Positions 1-5,745 of a stretch of 8,267 nucleotides of DNA are shown piece by piece; position 1 is the stretch's first letter, and each line of letters starts with the position of its first letter. The translations under genes and the position numbers were made by a program. The stretch is from Deinococcus aquatilis DSM 23025 (GTDB taxonomy: Bacteria > Deinococcota > Deinococci > Deinococcales > Deinococcaceae). The notes beneath the pieces were generated by a model. It searched no databases and was not told the DNA's origin. It saw nothing but the letters and a program-made list of their open reading frames with translations. The stretch lies in NCBI RefSeq assembly GCF_000378445.1, contig NZ_KB899775.1:1-8267 (forward strand), written 5' to 3'.

Positions 1-405
1 AATCAGACCCTCATCTGTGCCTTGCACAACGCGGGGCCACTGGCCCCGTTCATCCTCACTGGTGCGGTCAATGGGGTGTCCTTTGAGTGGTACGTCCGAC
101 ACGTCCTGTGCCCCACCTTGCAGCCAGGACAAGTCGTTTTGATGGACAACCTCTCGTCACATCACCGAGCGTCCGTTCGGACGCTCATCGAAGCACAGAG
201 CTGTCACCTCTTGTTTCTCCCGCCCTACAGTCCGGACTTCAATCCCATTGAATTGATGTTTTCCAAAATCAAAGCGGCCGTACGGGCTGGCTCGTGGCGC
301 ACTTTAGATCAACTCCTCGCCGCGATCTGGGCGGCGTTGCAAACACTCACCCCTCAGGACAGCGCCGCCTGGTTCCGACATGCCTATCCTTCGGTCTCTT
401 TATGA
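1..405 (+). CDS. IS630-family transposase, C-terminal part (cut by left window edge)
   Basis: The frame is open from base 1, so the N-terminal helix-turn-helix half and the first catalytic Asp lie outside the window. The visible 134 residues match the second half of the DDE_3 catalytic domain of IS630/Tc1-type transposases. There is a beta-strand ending in MDNLSSH, carrying the second catalytic Asp, then FLPPYSPDFNPIE, whose final Glu is the third acidic residue. Exactly 34 residues separate this Asp and Glu, the D34E spacing typical of the superfamily. The C-terminus (TLTPQDSAAWFRHA) resembles the usual family ending, so the 3' end looks complete. The enzyme would cut and join the ends of its own element at TA dinucleotides. 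The element appears to have landed at the 3' end of the neighbouring DUF4157 gene. Family assignment is secure; the exact IS name is not known. Confidence 0.9.
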   Translation, partial: NQTLICALHNAGPLAPFILTGAVNGVSFEWYVRHVLCPTLQPGQVVLMDNLSSHHRASVRTLIEAQSCHLLFLPPYSPDFNPIELMFSKIKAAVRAGSWRTLDQLLAAIWAALQTLTPQDSAAWFRHAYPSVSL

Positions 406-427
406 CAAATGCTATAATTTCACGCCA

Positions 428-664
428 TCACAGGCTGTACTCGCTTTGCAGAGCACTGCCTTGATTGGCTTTCATCTCGGAAGCCTTATGTAGGCCACCT
501 TTAAGGGTTTTCAGGGTGTCCAGCGTGCCTTCAGCCTGGCGGACTTGTTTTTCGCCGTTCGCTCCAAGGCTTTTCACTAAGCGGCCCCGCATGGCCTGGT
601 AGGTCAAGCCCATCACACTCAGCGCCGTCAGGAATACGCCTTGCAGATCCAACTTGGCGGGAAG
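428..664 (-). pseudogene. Out-of-frame 3' continuation of the DUF4157 protein gene
   Basis: Near base 663 the main DUF4157 frame runs into a non-family tail and stops. The overlapping minus frame reads on as PAKLDLQGVFLTALSVMGLTY followed by a basic helix and an amphipathic stretch. From memory of this protein family, long DUF4157 proteins carry a similar 'LP-x-K-F-D-L-x-G-[IV]-...-GLTY' block after a WLTGA-type segment, which is exactly where the main frame breaks. A one-base loss in the TTCCCGCC stretch would explain the frame change. The continuation ends at a stop at 428-430, about 23 bases from the IS630 transposase stop. It is far shorter than the usual family C-terminus, so it is probably cut by the insertion. 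The Met near 691 in this frame has no ribosome-binding site and is unlikely to be a real start. Confidence 0.6.
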
Positions 665-2508
665 GCAATGCCACTGGCCCCGGTCAACCATTGCCCTAAG
701 CCGTTCTGCAAATGTTTGGGAGCATTCTGGGCAAAGCGGCTAAAACCCCCTTTCAAGGCCCCCAGCAAATGACTGGCAAACTTGGCAGGGTTTTTCAGGA
801 CTTGCAGGATCAGGTCACCGCTGCTTCGCAACTTGGCAATGACCTGTTGCCCCACTGGGCCTAACCCAGCGGTGAGGGCCATCAGGCCAATCTCGGCGAT
901 CTTGTGGGCACTCCCGACGATCAGGGCTTTGAGGCCACTGATGCGGCGGGTAATGGCAGTCTTGGCGGCTCCCAGATCCGCTTTGCCCATGGCCTTGCCG
1001 ACTTCACCCAGTGCGCCACCCAAGTCCAGTTTGCCGAGCTCCGCTTTGAACCAAGCCCACGCTTTGGGAATGGCCCCAGTTTCTTTCAGGGCGTTGAGCA
1101 CATCTTTGAGTGGCCCCGGGACCCAGCCTGCCAGGGCATCCAGAATGGCGTTGGGATTAGCCGCCATCGTTTTGCCAGTGACCAAATCTTTGCCAAAGGC
1201 CATGGTCAGTTCGCGGTAGCCGGGGATCGCGGTCAGAGCGGAGGCTAAGCCTGATTTGGCTTGATCAGCCACCCACGTCAGGGGATTGCCGAAGCGTTGC
1301 ATGGCTTGGGGTTGGAGATCCGTCAAGGGCTTGAGGGAAAAGGCCTGCGCGGCTCCTGTTTGGACGCGCTTCAAAGCCGCGGAGTGGGTGTAGACCCCTG
1401 GCGCATGGGGATTGGGGACTTGTTTGACAGGGAGGGTCGCCAGTTTCTGACCCATCTGCCGGGCTTCGCTTTCTAGCCCCGCATCAGGATCAACGCCGGT
1501 ACCAACGTTGCCTTTGCTCTGCTGAACCGTGTGGGTGACCTCGTGGGCCAAGAGTTCGAGGCCGCTCTGAGTGTTCGGATTAAACTGCCCGCTACGGAAA
1601 TAAATGTCCGTACCGGTGGTGAAGGCTAAGGCGTTGACCTTCTTGCTGAGTTTGTCCGCTTCCGCATCGTCATGGATGCGCACCCGGCTCAGATCGTGGT
1701 TCAGCCCCTGTTCCAAGTGGCGCAGGATGGCCGCAGGCAAGGGATTGCCTGCCCCACGTCGGGCCTGAATCCGTTGCAACACGGGTTGCACCGCTTCAGC
1801 TTCCAGTTCCGCTTTCTTGCGTTGCAAGGTCTGCTGAGTCAGGGCCGCTTGATCCTGAGCATCTTGGAGCGCTTGACGTTGCAGAGCTTCATCGACCGCC
1901 CGTTGTGAAGAAGGTCGTTCGCCTGCAGGAATCAAGGCCATGACGGCGTGAGCGACTTGACCACTCGCGGGATGACGCTGCAACGCGACTAAATGTTCGG
2001 CGTATTGCGCTTGACGCACGGCTGGAGGCTGTCGATCTTGGCGGTAGCCCTGCTGCAAGACCTGCGCCACCTGTCGTTGGAGAGCTGTAAATTGCCCCGC
2101 CTGATGCACATCCATCAAGCGCCCTTCGGCTTGCTCGGCTTGAAAACGCATGACGGTCACCCATTCGGCAGGCGATTGAGGCTTCAACGGTGGGGAAGCT
2201 GGAGCGTGCTGGCGTTGCAAGGCAGCAGATAATGTCCCAGGAAGCAGGGGAGGCAGGACGTCGAGTTGGCGTTGCACCGTAGCCTGCTCGGTGGCCGATC
2301 GTTGAACCTCACGCTGTTCGTATTGGCTGGCCTGCAAGACGGGCTGTGTTGCACGGCGTTGCACCAAAACGGGCCGGAAGGTGTGGGCCGTCAGGACCCG
2401 CTGAACCGCCTCTGTCGGGTTTGGAAGTGACTTGACCGGAGTCGGCAAAGCCCACTGGGGCAAGACCGTTTGCGATGTTGCCCCCTTGCGCTTGACCGAC
2501 TCGTACAT
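628..2508 (-). CDS. DUF4157 (eCIS core domain) protein, C-terminally frameshifted
   Basis: The 626-residue reading frame has three parts. Residues 1-250 are Gln/Arg/Ala-rich and low in complexity, with ten [VL]-Q-R motifs (Q36 to Q245). Residues 256-331 form a DUF4157 domain with DLSRVRIHDD and a putative zinc-protease motif HEVTH at 322-326; Glu346 or Glu348 could be the third ligand. Residues 405-615 are Ala/Gly/Leu-rich amphipathic helices with no obvious catalytic motif. DUF4157 is known as a domain associated with extracellular contractile injection systems and toxin-like cargo, and some members are secreted despite lacking a signal peptide; none is visible here. No eCIS tail genes lie in this window, so such a role is inference. 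The last 8 or so residues look like frameshift readthrough (see the 428-664 entry), so the product is probably truncated. The start at 2508 has no Shine-Dalgarno but has a TANNNT box 6 nt upstream. Confidence 0.85.
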   Translation of the reverse strand: MYESVKRKGATSQTVLPQWALPTPVKSLPNPTEAVQRVLTAHTFRPVLVQRRATQPVLQASQYEQREVQRSATEQATVQRQLDVLPPLLPGTLSAALQRQHAPASPPLKPQSPAEWVTVMRFQAEQAEGRLMDVHQAGQFTALQRQVAQVLQQGYRQDRQPPAVRQAQYAEHLVALQRHPASGQVAHAVMALIPAGERPSSQRAVDEALQRQALQDAQDQAALTQQTLQRKKAELEAEAVQPVLQRIQARRGAGNPLPAAILRHLEQGLNHDLSRVRIHDDAEADKLSKKVNALAFTTGTDIYFRSGQFNPNTQSGLELLAHEVTHTVQQSKGNVGTGVDPDAGLESEARQMGQKLATLPVKQVPNPHAPGVYTHSAALKRVQTGAAQAFSLKPLTDLQPQAMQRFGNPLTWVADQAKSGLASALTAIPGYRELTMAFGKDLVTGKTMAANPNAILDALAGWVPGPLKDVLNALKETGAIPKAWAWFKAELGKLDLGGALGEVGKAMGKADLGAAKTAITRRISGLKALIVGSAHKIAEIGLMALTAGLGPVGQQVIAKLRSSGDLILQVLKNPAKFASHLLGALKGGFSRFAQNAPKHLQNGLGQWLTGASGIAFPPSWICKAYS

Positions 2509-2520
2509 AGGGTCAGTCTA
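2509..2520 (-). promoter_or_regulatory. Possible leaderless -10 box for the DUF4157 gene
   Basis: On the minus strand TAGACT (2515-2520) is followed by 6 nt and then the ATG. This fits the TANNNT -10 box placed for transcription to begin at or next to the start codon. No Shine-Dalgarno is present. No TTGAC-like -35 is visible 16-18 bp further upstream, so the call is weak. Confidence 0.3.
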
Positions 2521-2634
2521 GAACAGAGTGGCGTGAAGGAAGGCCACAGGAAAGACTGGGGCCTTGCCATTGGGCTGAAGCCGATCACCCGACAACGCGA
2601 CTCTCCCCCACATTTCCTGAACGACGGTACTGGA

Positions 2635-2653
2635 GGGTTGTGTTGCCTTAACC
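2635..2653. repeat. Putative left terminal inverted repeat of an IS6-family element
   Basis: GGGTTGTGTTGCCTTAACC sits 23 bp before the transposase start. It resembles IS6-family ends, which commonly begin GG followed by a CTGTTGCAAA-like core, here GTGTTGCCTTA. No matching right end was found in the window, which agrees with the element being truncated. The match is from memory of the family consensus, not a search. Confidence 0.4.
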
Positions 2654-2676
2654 GGGTTGGGGTACGCTGACGCGAC

Positions 2677-2985
2677 GTGACCGACGCCAAGCCTTACCGC
2701 CACCGTTTCCCGATAACCATCATCCAGCACGCCGTTTGGCTCTACCACCGCTTCCCCCTCAATGACCGGGACGTGCAGGAATTGCTGCACAGGCGCGGCC
2801 TTAAGGTCAGCCACGAGACCCTCCGCGAATGGTGCATTAAATTCAGCCCCCTCTTTGCAGAAGAACTGCGCCACCGGGAGCACCGACGGGGTTCCCGGTG
2901 GCTTCTGGACGAGGTGTGTAGGAACGTTGATGGTGTTCGTGGGGATACCTCGTTTTTGCACGAAAGCGAGGCAAGCTCACCATAG
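2677..2985 (+). pseudogene. IS6-family transposase, 5' fragment
   Basis: The GTG-started frame encodes 102 residues. The first 86 or so match the N-terminus of IS6/IS26-type transposases: a basic start (YRHRFP), a helix-turn-helix-like block (WLYHRFPLNDRDVQELLHRR, then LKVSHETLREW), and WLLDEV, whose Asp78 is the first catalytic Asp of the DDE triad. Full-length relatives are about 230 residues and continue with W-x-Y-L-x-R-A-V-D and two more acidic residues. Here family similarity stops near base 2938 and the frame ends at 2985, so the core is missing and the protein cannot be active. The upstream terminal repeat and this fragment together are the left third of one IS copy, later deleted or overrun on its right side. 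Confidence 0.75.
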
Positions 2986-3031
2986 CCGTAGATACCGTTG
3001 CCGTACGTGCCGCAGGGTGATTCAGCCGTGA
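2942..3031 (+). other. Possible remnant with zinc-ribbon-like coding sequence
   Basis: Just past the IS6 breakpoint the second plus frame reads a Cys followed by HHSRRYRCRTCRRVIQP and a stop. The C-x-x-C within a basic, aromatic stretch resembles the zinc-ribbon half found at the N-terminus of several transposase families. It has no start codon of its own and no continuation after the stop, so at best it is a fragment of another mobile element. From 3032 to 3115 I see nothing recognisable apart from a weak 7-bp inverted repeat (3034-3040 with 3101-3107). Confidence 0.2.
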
Positions 3032-3115
3032 TTGGAGGCCACAGAGGACTGGCACCGTCCGGCCAGAGCGCCGCCTCACAGGATCACGCCCAAATCAATT
3101 GGCCTCCGCTGCCGC

Positions 3116-4162
3116 TCAGTGCCCGAGCTGTGCCAACCGTTCGCGGACGAGGGGGGCCACCTCGCGCCCGAGCAGGTCGATGGCCCGCAGCATGCGGTCA
3201 TGAGACAGCGCCACATTCGTCATCTGAAAGGTCAGGCGCGACACGCCCCCCAGCACCTCGTGGACGTGCACGGCCTTATCGGCCACCTCCTGCACGCTTC
3301 CCATCAGATATGCACCGGACGGCCCGCACTCGACATCAAACCGGGCGCGGGAGGCAGGGGGCCAGCCACGCTCACGCCCGATGGTGTCGATCATGCGTGC
3401 GTAGCCCGGATAGAAAGCGTCCCGCGCCGCCTGGGAGGTCTCCGCGACGAAGCCGAAGGCGTGAACACTCACGCGCAGCGCCTCTCTGGGATGTCCTGCC
3501 GCCTCACCTGCCCGGCGATACAGATCCACCAGGGGCCGGAACCGCCGAAAATCACCGCCGATGATGGCGACCATCAGCGGCAGACCGAGCGTGCCTGCAC
3601 GGACAAATGACGCTGGCGTACCGCCGACACCGACCCAGATGGGCAGCCGCTCCTGCTGCGGGCGCGGGTACACCCCCTCTCCGGTCAGTGGAGCGCGGAA
3701 GCGGCCCTGCCAATGGACGTGCGTTTCATCGCGGAGTTTGAGCAACAGGTCGAGCTTCTCGGCAAACAGCGCGTCGTAATCATCCAGATGCAGGCCGAAC
3801 AGTGGGTAGGCTTCCACGAAAGAACCGCGTCCGACCACGATCTCTGCGCGGCCACGGGAAAGGAGGTCGAGGGTGGCGTATTGCTGGAACACCCGCACAG
3901 GATCGTCGGCGCTGAGAACAGTCACGGCGCTGTTGAGGCGGATGCGCTTCGTGCGGGCAGCGGCAGCGGCCAGAATCATGGCGGGCGCGGCATCGAGATA
4001 TTCGCGGCGGTGATGTTCGCCGACTCCGAACGAATCGAGGCCAGCCTCGTCAGCGCATTCGATTTCTTCGATGAGATGGTTGAGGCGGTCGGCACCCGAG
4101 AGCGTGATTCCGGTGTCCGGGTCAGTGATGGTGGCGGCGAAGCTGTCGATACCCAGTTCCAT
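3116..4162 (-). CDS. LLM-class flavin-dependent oxidoreductase
   Basis: The 348-residue product is a complete luciferase-like monooxygenase of the TIM-barrel type. These enzymes use reduced flavin, usually FMNH2 supplied by a separate reductase, and oxygen to oxidise small organic substrates in the cytosol. Visible landmarks are the N-terminal strand MELGIDSF, GVGEHHRREY (EHH at 49-51), the SAVTVLSADDPVRV block (78-91), the phosphate-binding VVGRGSF (109-115), PIWVGVGG (174-181) and the C-terminal YLMGS...VADK segment (285-296). Start and overall pattern fit the uncharacterised LLM_2I7G-type subgroup, so the substrate is unknown. The start is supported by AAGGAG four bases before the ATG (complement at 4167-4172). 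It is divergent from a MarR-family gene 137 bp away, suggesting induction by a small molecule such as an aromatic or electrophile, which is inference. No terminator is evident downstream. Confidence 0.93.
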   Translation of the reverse strand: MELGIDSFAATITDPDTGITLSGADRLNHLIEEIECADEAGLDSFGVGEHHRREYLDAAPAMILAAAAARTKRIRLNSAVTVLSADDPVRVFQQYATLDLLSRGRAEIVVGRGSFVEAYPLFGLHLDDYDALFAEKLDLLLKLRDETHVHWQGRFRAPLTGEGVYPRPQQERLPIWVGVGGTPASFVRAGTLGLPLMVAIIGGDFRRFRPLVDLYRRAGEAAGHPREALRVSVHAFGFVAETSQAARDAFYPGYARMIDTIGRERGWPPASRARFDVECGPSGAYLMGSVQEVADKAVHVHEVLGGVSRLTFQMTNVALSHDRMLRAIDLLGREVAPLVRERLAQLGH

Positions 4163-4243
4163 AGGTCTCCTTGCGGCAGCGAACCAGCGCTAGGCGGTTC
4201 GCTTGGGTGAGGTAAGGGGAGGCGCAGGGGTCGGATTCAGTAC

Positions 4244-4269
4244 CCTGAACCTGACTTCCTGAACTTGAC
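4244..4269. repeat. Imperfect 12-bp direct repeat in the LLM-marR intergenic region
   Basis: CCTGAACCTGAC (4244-4255) and CCTGAACTTGAC (4258-4269) differ at one base and start 14 bp apart. The second copy contains most of the marR -35 hexamer. It may be a second regulator site or a simple duplication; no function can be assigned. Confidence 0.5.
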
Positions 4270-4299
4270 GCAAAATCACTTTAGCACTAAAGTGAATGT
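4265..4299 (+). promoter_or_regulatory. marR promoter, leaderless type
   Basis: TTGACG (4265-4270) and TAAAGT (4288-4293) are separated by exactly 17 bp, and 6 nt lie between the -10 box and the ATG at 4300. Transcription would begin at or next to the start codon, leaving no room for a ribosome-binding site, and none is seen. Leaderless transcripts with this geometry are established in Deinococcus. Confidence 0.7.
4276..4295. promoter_or_regulatory. Perfect palindromic operator, probable MarR binding site
   Basis: TCACTTTAG, a 2-bp centre CA, and CTAAAGTGA form a perfect 9-2-9 inverted repeat. It covers the spacer and the whole -10 box of the marR promoter and ends 4 bp before the marR start. 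MarR-family dimers bind palindromes of about this size, commonly next to their own gene. Bound protein would block RNA polymerase, giving negative autoregulation. The same site lies 114 bp upstream of the divergent LLM oxidoreductase start and could control that gene too. Confidence 0.75.
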
Positions 4300-4755
4300 A
4301 TGGCGCAAGCCCCCTCTGCCCTAAATCCCCGGCGTGCCAGCACTGGCCGCCCCGCCGTGCTGGCCTGGTTGCGGATGATGCGCGTTACTCAGCACATCGG
4401 CAAAGCCTGGAGCGACCTGCTCAGGGAGCATCAGCTCAGCCCCGCCCAGTTCAACGTGATTGCCACCGTCGGCGGCCAGCCCGGTCTGACCCAGCGAGAT
4501 CTCAGCCAGAAGCTGCTGGTCACCCAGGGCAATACCAGTCAGCTGCTGCTCCACCTAGATCAACGCCAGCTGATCGAGAGGCGTCCTGTGGGCAAGGAGA
4601 AGCTGCTGCACCTGACCCCCACGGGCCAGGCCCTTTTTGACGCGCTGGTGCCCGCCCACGAGGACTGGCTGGTCAGGCGGTTCGGCACACTGACCGCTGA
4701 AGAGCAGAAGCAGCTGGCGCAGTTGATGCAGCGGCTGGAACGTGCCCAGCGCTGA
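4300..4755 (+). CDS. MarR-family transcriptional regulator
   Basis: The 151-residue protein has the normal MarR length and layout. An N-terminal dimerisation helix (about 17-42) is followed by the conserved LSPAQFNVIATV helix. The winged helix-turn-helix is at LTQRDLSQKLLVTQGNTSQLLLHLDQRQLIERR (63-95, recognition helix around 75-87). Next come the wing and LTPTG (105-109), then a long C-terminal helix pair ending in QLMQRLERAQR. The wing lacks the usual Asp-Arg pair (it reads RPVGKEKLL), which may affect DNA contacts. MarR proteins are dimeric repressors released by small ligands or thiol oxidation; only Met residues and no Cys are present, arguing against a thiol-redox switch. The start at 4300 is preferred over the out-of-frame ATG at 4296 because only this frame gives the family protein. 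It probably represses itself and the divergent LLM gene. Confidence 0.92.
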   Translation: MAQAPSALNPRRASTGRPAVLAWLRMMRVTQHIGKAWSDLLREHQLSPAQFNVIATVGGQPGLTQRDLSQKLLVTQGNTSQLLLHLDQRQLIERRPVGKEKLLHLTPTGQALFDALVPAHEDWLVRRFGTLTAEEQKQLAQLMQRLERAQR

Positions 4756-4763
4756 TATTTTTT
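4729..4763 (+). terminator. Rho-independent terminator overlapping the end of marR
   Basis: CAGCG, a bulged G, and CTGG pair with CCAG and CGCTG across a 7-nt loop, giving a 9-bp GC-rich stem. ATA and six Ts follow. The stem includes the last codons and part of the stop codon of marR, so the gene is probably monocistronic. Confidence 0.6.
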
Positions 4764-4883
4764 GCCTGTCTGCTGTGAAAGCGGGGCGTTTTCTGCTGCC
4801 GCAACGTGAGGCTATACGGAGTGAGCTTTTTTTCGGGCTTTCAGTTGGAGGCAGGCGGGCTACTTCAGTGTTTTAAAATGACC

Positions 4884-4915
4884 GGACGGCCAGAAAACGA
4901 CACCTCCGGCCGACC
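4884..4915 (-). terminator. Weak candidate terminator after the recombinase-like gene
   Basis: GGACGGCC (4884-4891) and GGCCGACC (4908-4915) form an 8-bp stem with one mismatch and a 16-nt loop. On the minus strand it begins 8 bp after the recombinase stop codon and is followed by GGTCATTTT, only a short T tract. The rest of 4764-4922 contains a T7 run at 4827-4833 and nothing else recognisable. Confidence 0.3.
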
Positions 4916-4922
4916 CTTTCCT

Positions 4923-5240
4923 CTACCGTGTAGGTGACCACCGCACCGGAACAAGTTCGTCCTCGAAACTCAGGACATTCAGGCTGGCTCCCCGGTCTTC
5001 GAGGCGGCGCAGAATAATTTTAAGGTGCATCGGGTTGCTGCTCAGCCGGTCCACATCCTCGACCACCAGCGCGTCGCCGGATCGCAGGAGGTCGATGGTG
5101 CGGTGCAGAATGGGTCGGCTGAGATGATCTCCACCGCTCATTTCCACGAACAGGGCCTGGCAGCCCGCCGCGATCAACCGGGCCGCCTGAGGAAAAGGTG
5201 AATCCAGCACGTGGCCCGAGCGGACATAACCTACAAGCAT
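4923..5240 (-). CDS. Serine recombinase (resolvase) N-terminal domain, stand-alone and degenerate
   Basis: From the start at 5240 the product is 105 residues, chosen because GGGAG lies 7 bases upstream and MLVGYVRS matches the family N-terminus. The frame stays open to 5363, but that extra part is unlike any recombinase. The fold pattern is clear: GYVRS (4-8), AAGCQALFVEMSGG (24-37), RPILHRTIDLLRSGDALVV (42-60), DVDRL (62-66) and a helix ending RRLEDRGASLNVL. Resolvases cut DNA with a Ser in the G-Y-A-R-V-S motif. Here the Ser is one position early and followed by Gly, and the second Arg of the DRLGRS motif is replaced by Ser-Ser. Resolvases normally have 180 or more residues with a C-terminal helix-turn-helix, which is absent. 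The protein is probably catalytically inactive: either a remnant of a mobile element or a domain kept for another role. Confidence 0.7.
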   Translation of the reverse strand: MLVGYVRSGHVLDSPFPQAARLIAAGCQALFVEMSGGDHLSRPILHRTIDLLRSGDALVVEDVDRLSSNPMHLKIILRRLEDRGASLNVLSFEDELVPVRWSPTR

Positions 5241-5745
5241 GGCATCTCCCAGACAAGAAACAAGAGCGGAGGAAGGGGGAACCGAGAGATAACTGGTCCT
5301 ACAGGTCAACCGGAACCCGGAGCAGCGTCTGGCAGAGGTGAGAAACTGGAAGACCATCAACACCTGCGGGTATTGTCACACCTTCTCCGGGAGTTCTATA
5401 ACTCTGGTGTAGGTGTGTAGAGCGACGAGGCCACTCACTCTATTTCTGGCCTCACCGTCTGACAGCTGGAGGCGAATGGCGTCCTGGACGCAGTGTAGGA
5501 GGGCAAAAGACAACATCAGAACCTGCGACGAACTCCAACACCATCCTGCCCAAATCCGTGGTCAGCGCCCCGAACCTTACAGAATCATGCTCGTGAGCTG
5601 GAAATTTATTGAAGAGCCTGTTTCCGCCAACGCATGGCCCGCTCCTATATCGATATAGTAGAGGCACCGATAGAGTAATCAAGAAATTTTTCTCGGTTCG
5701 CATGCACCCCGGCTCCCTGCTCCTCACCCGCTGTTACGGAGAGAC
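5241..5745. other. 505-bp region with no recognisable gene
   Basis: Frames open on both strands here are short, have no convincing ribosome-binding site and resemble no family I know. A small inverted repeat GAGTT-ctat-AACTC lies at 5391-5404. The only clear regulatory-looking element is the palindrome at 5645-5658. The composition from 5641 to 5700 is AT-rich compared with the surroundings, as expected of the promoter region for the downstream operon. I could not settle on a -35/-10 pair: TATAGT (5654-5659) and TAGAGT (5671-5676) are possible -10 boxes, but neither has a good -35. Confidence 0.5.
5645..5658. promoter_or_regulatory. Perfect 14-bp palindrome, candidate operator of the ThuA operon
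   Basis: CTATATCGATATAG equals its own reverse complement. It sits 87 bp upstream of the ThuA-domain gene start and overlaps possible -10 boxes. Even palindromes with a central CG are typical of LacI-type sugar regulators, and other dimeric repressors also use such sites. No regulator gene is adjacent, so the binding protein is unknown. Confidence 0.5.

Noticed and set aside
655..670. Programmed -1 ribosomal frameshift in the DUF4157 gene
   Set aside because: The site (gcc ttc ccg cca) is not an X-XXY-YYZ slippery heptamer, and the second-frame product is itself truncated beside an IS, so a mutation or read error is simpler.
2518..2961. 147-codon minus-strand frame over the IS6 region
   Set aside because: It is antisense to the recognisable IS6 transposase N-terminus, and its sequence shows no domain.
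3032..3610. Plus-strand frames of about 190 codons over the LLM gene (also 2998-3564)
   Set aside because: Both are antisense to the LLM oxidoreductase. The Arg/Pro/His-rich compositions are typical of shadows.
4827..4833. T7 run as a terminator for marR
   Set aside because: No stable GC-rich stem directly precedes it. The hairpin ending at 4754 followed by six Ts is much better.
5241..5363. N-terminal extension of the recombinase-like ORF to 5363
   Set aside because: The extra 41 residues do not resemble any resolvase, whereas the internal Met at 5240 begins the conserved strand and has GGGAG upstream.
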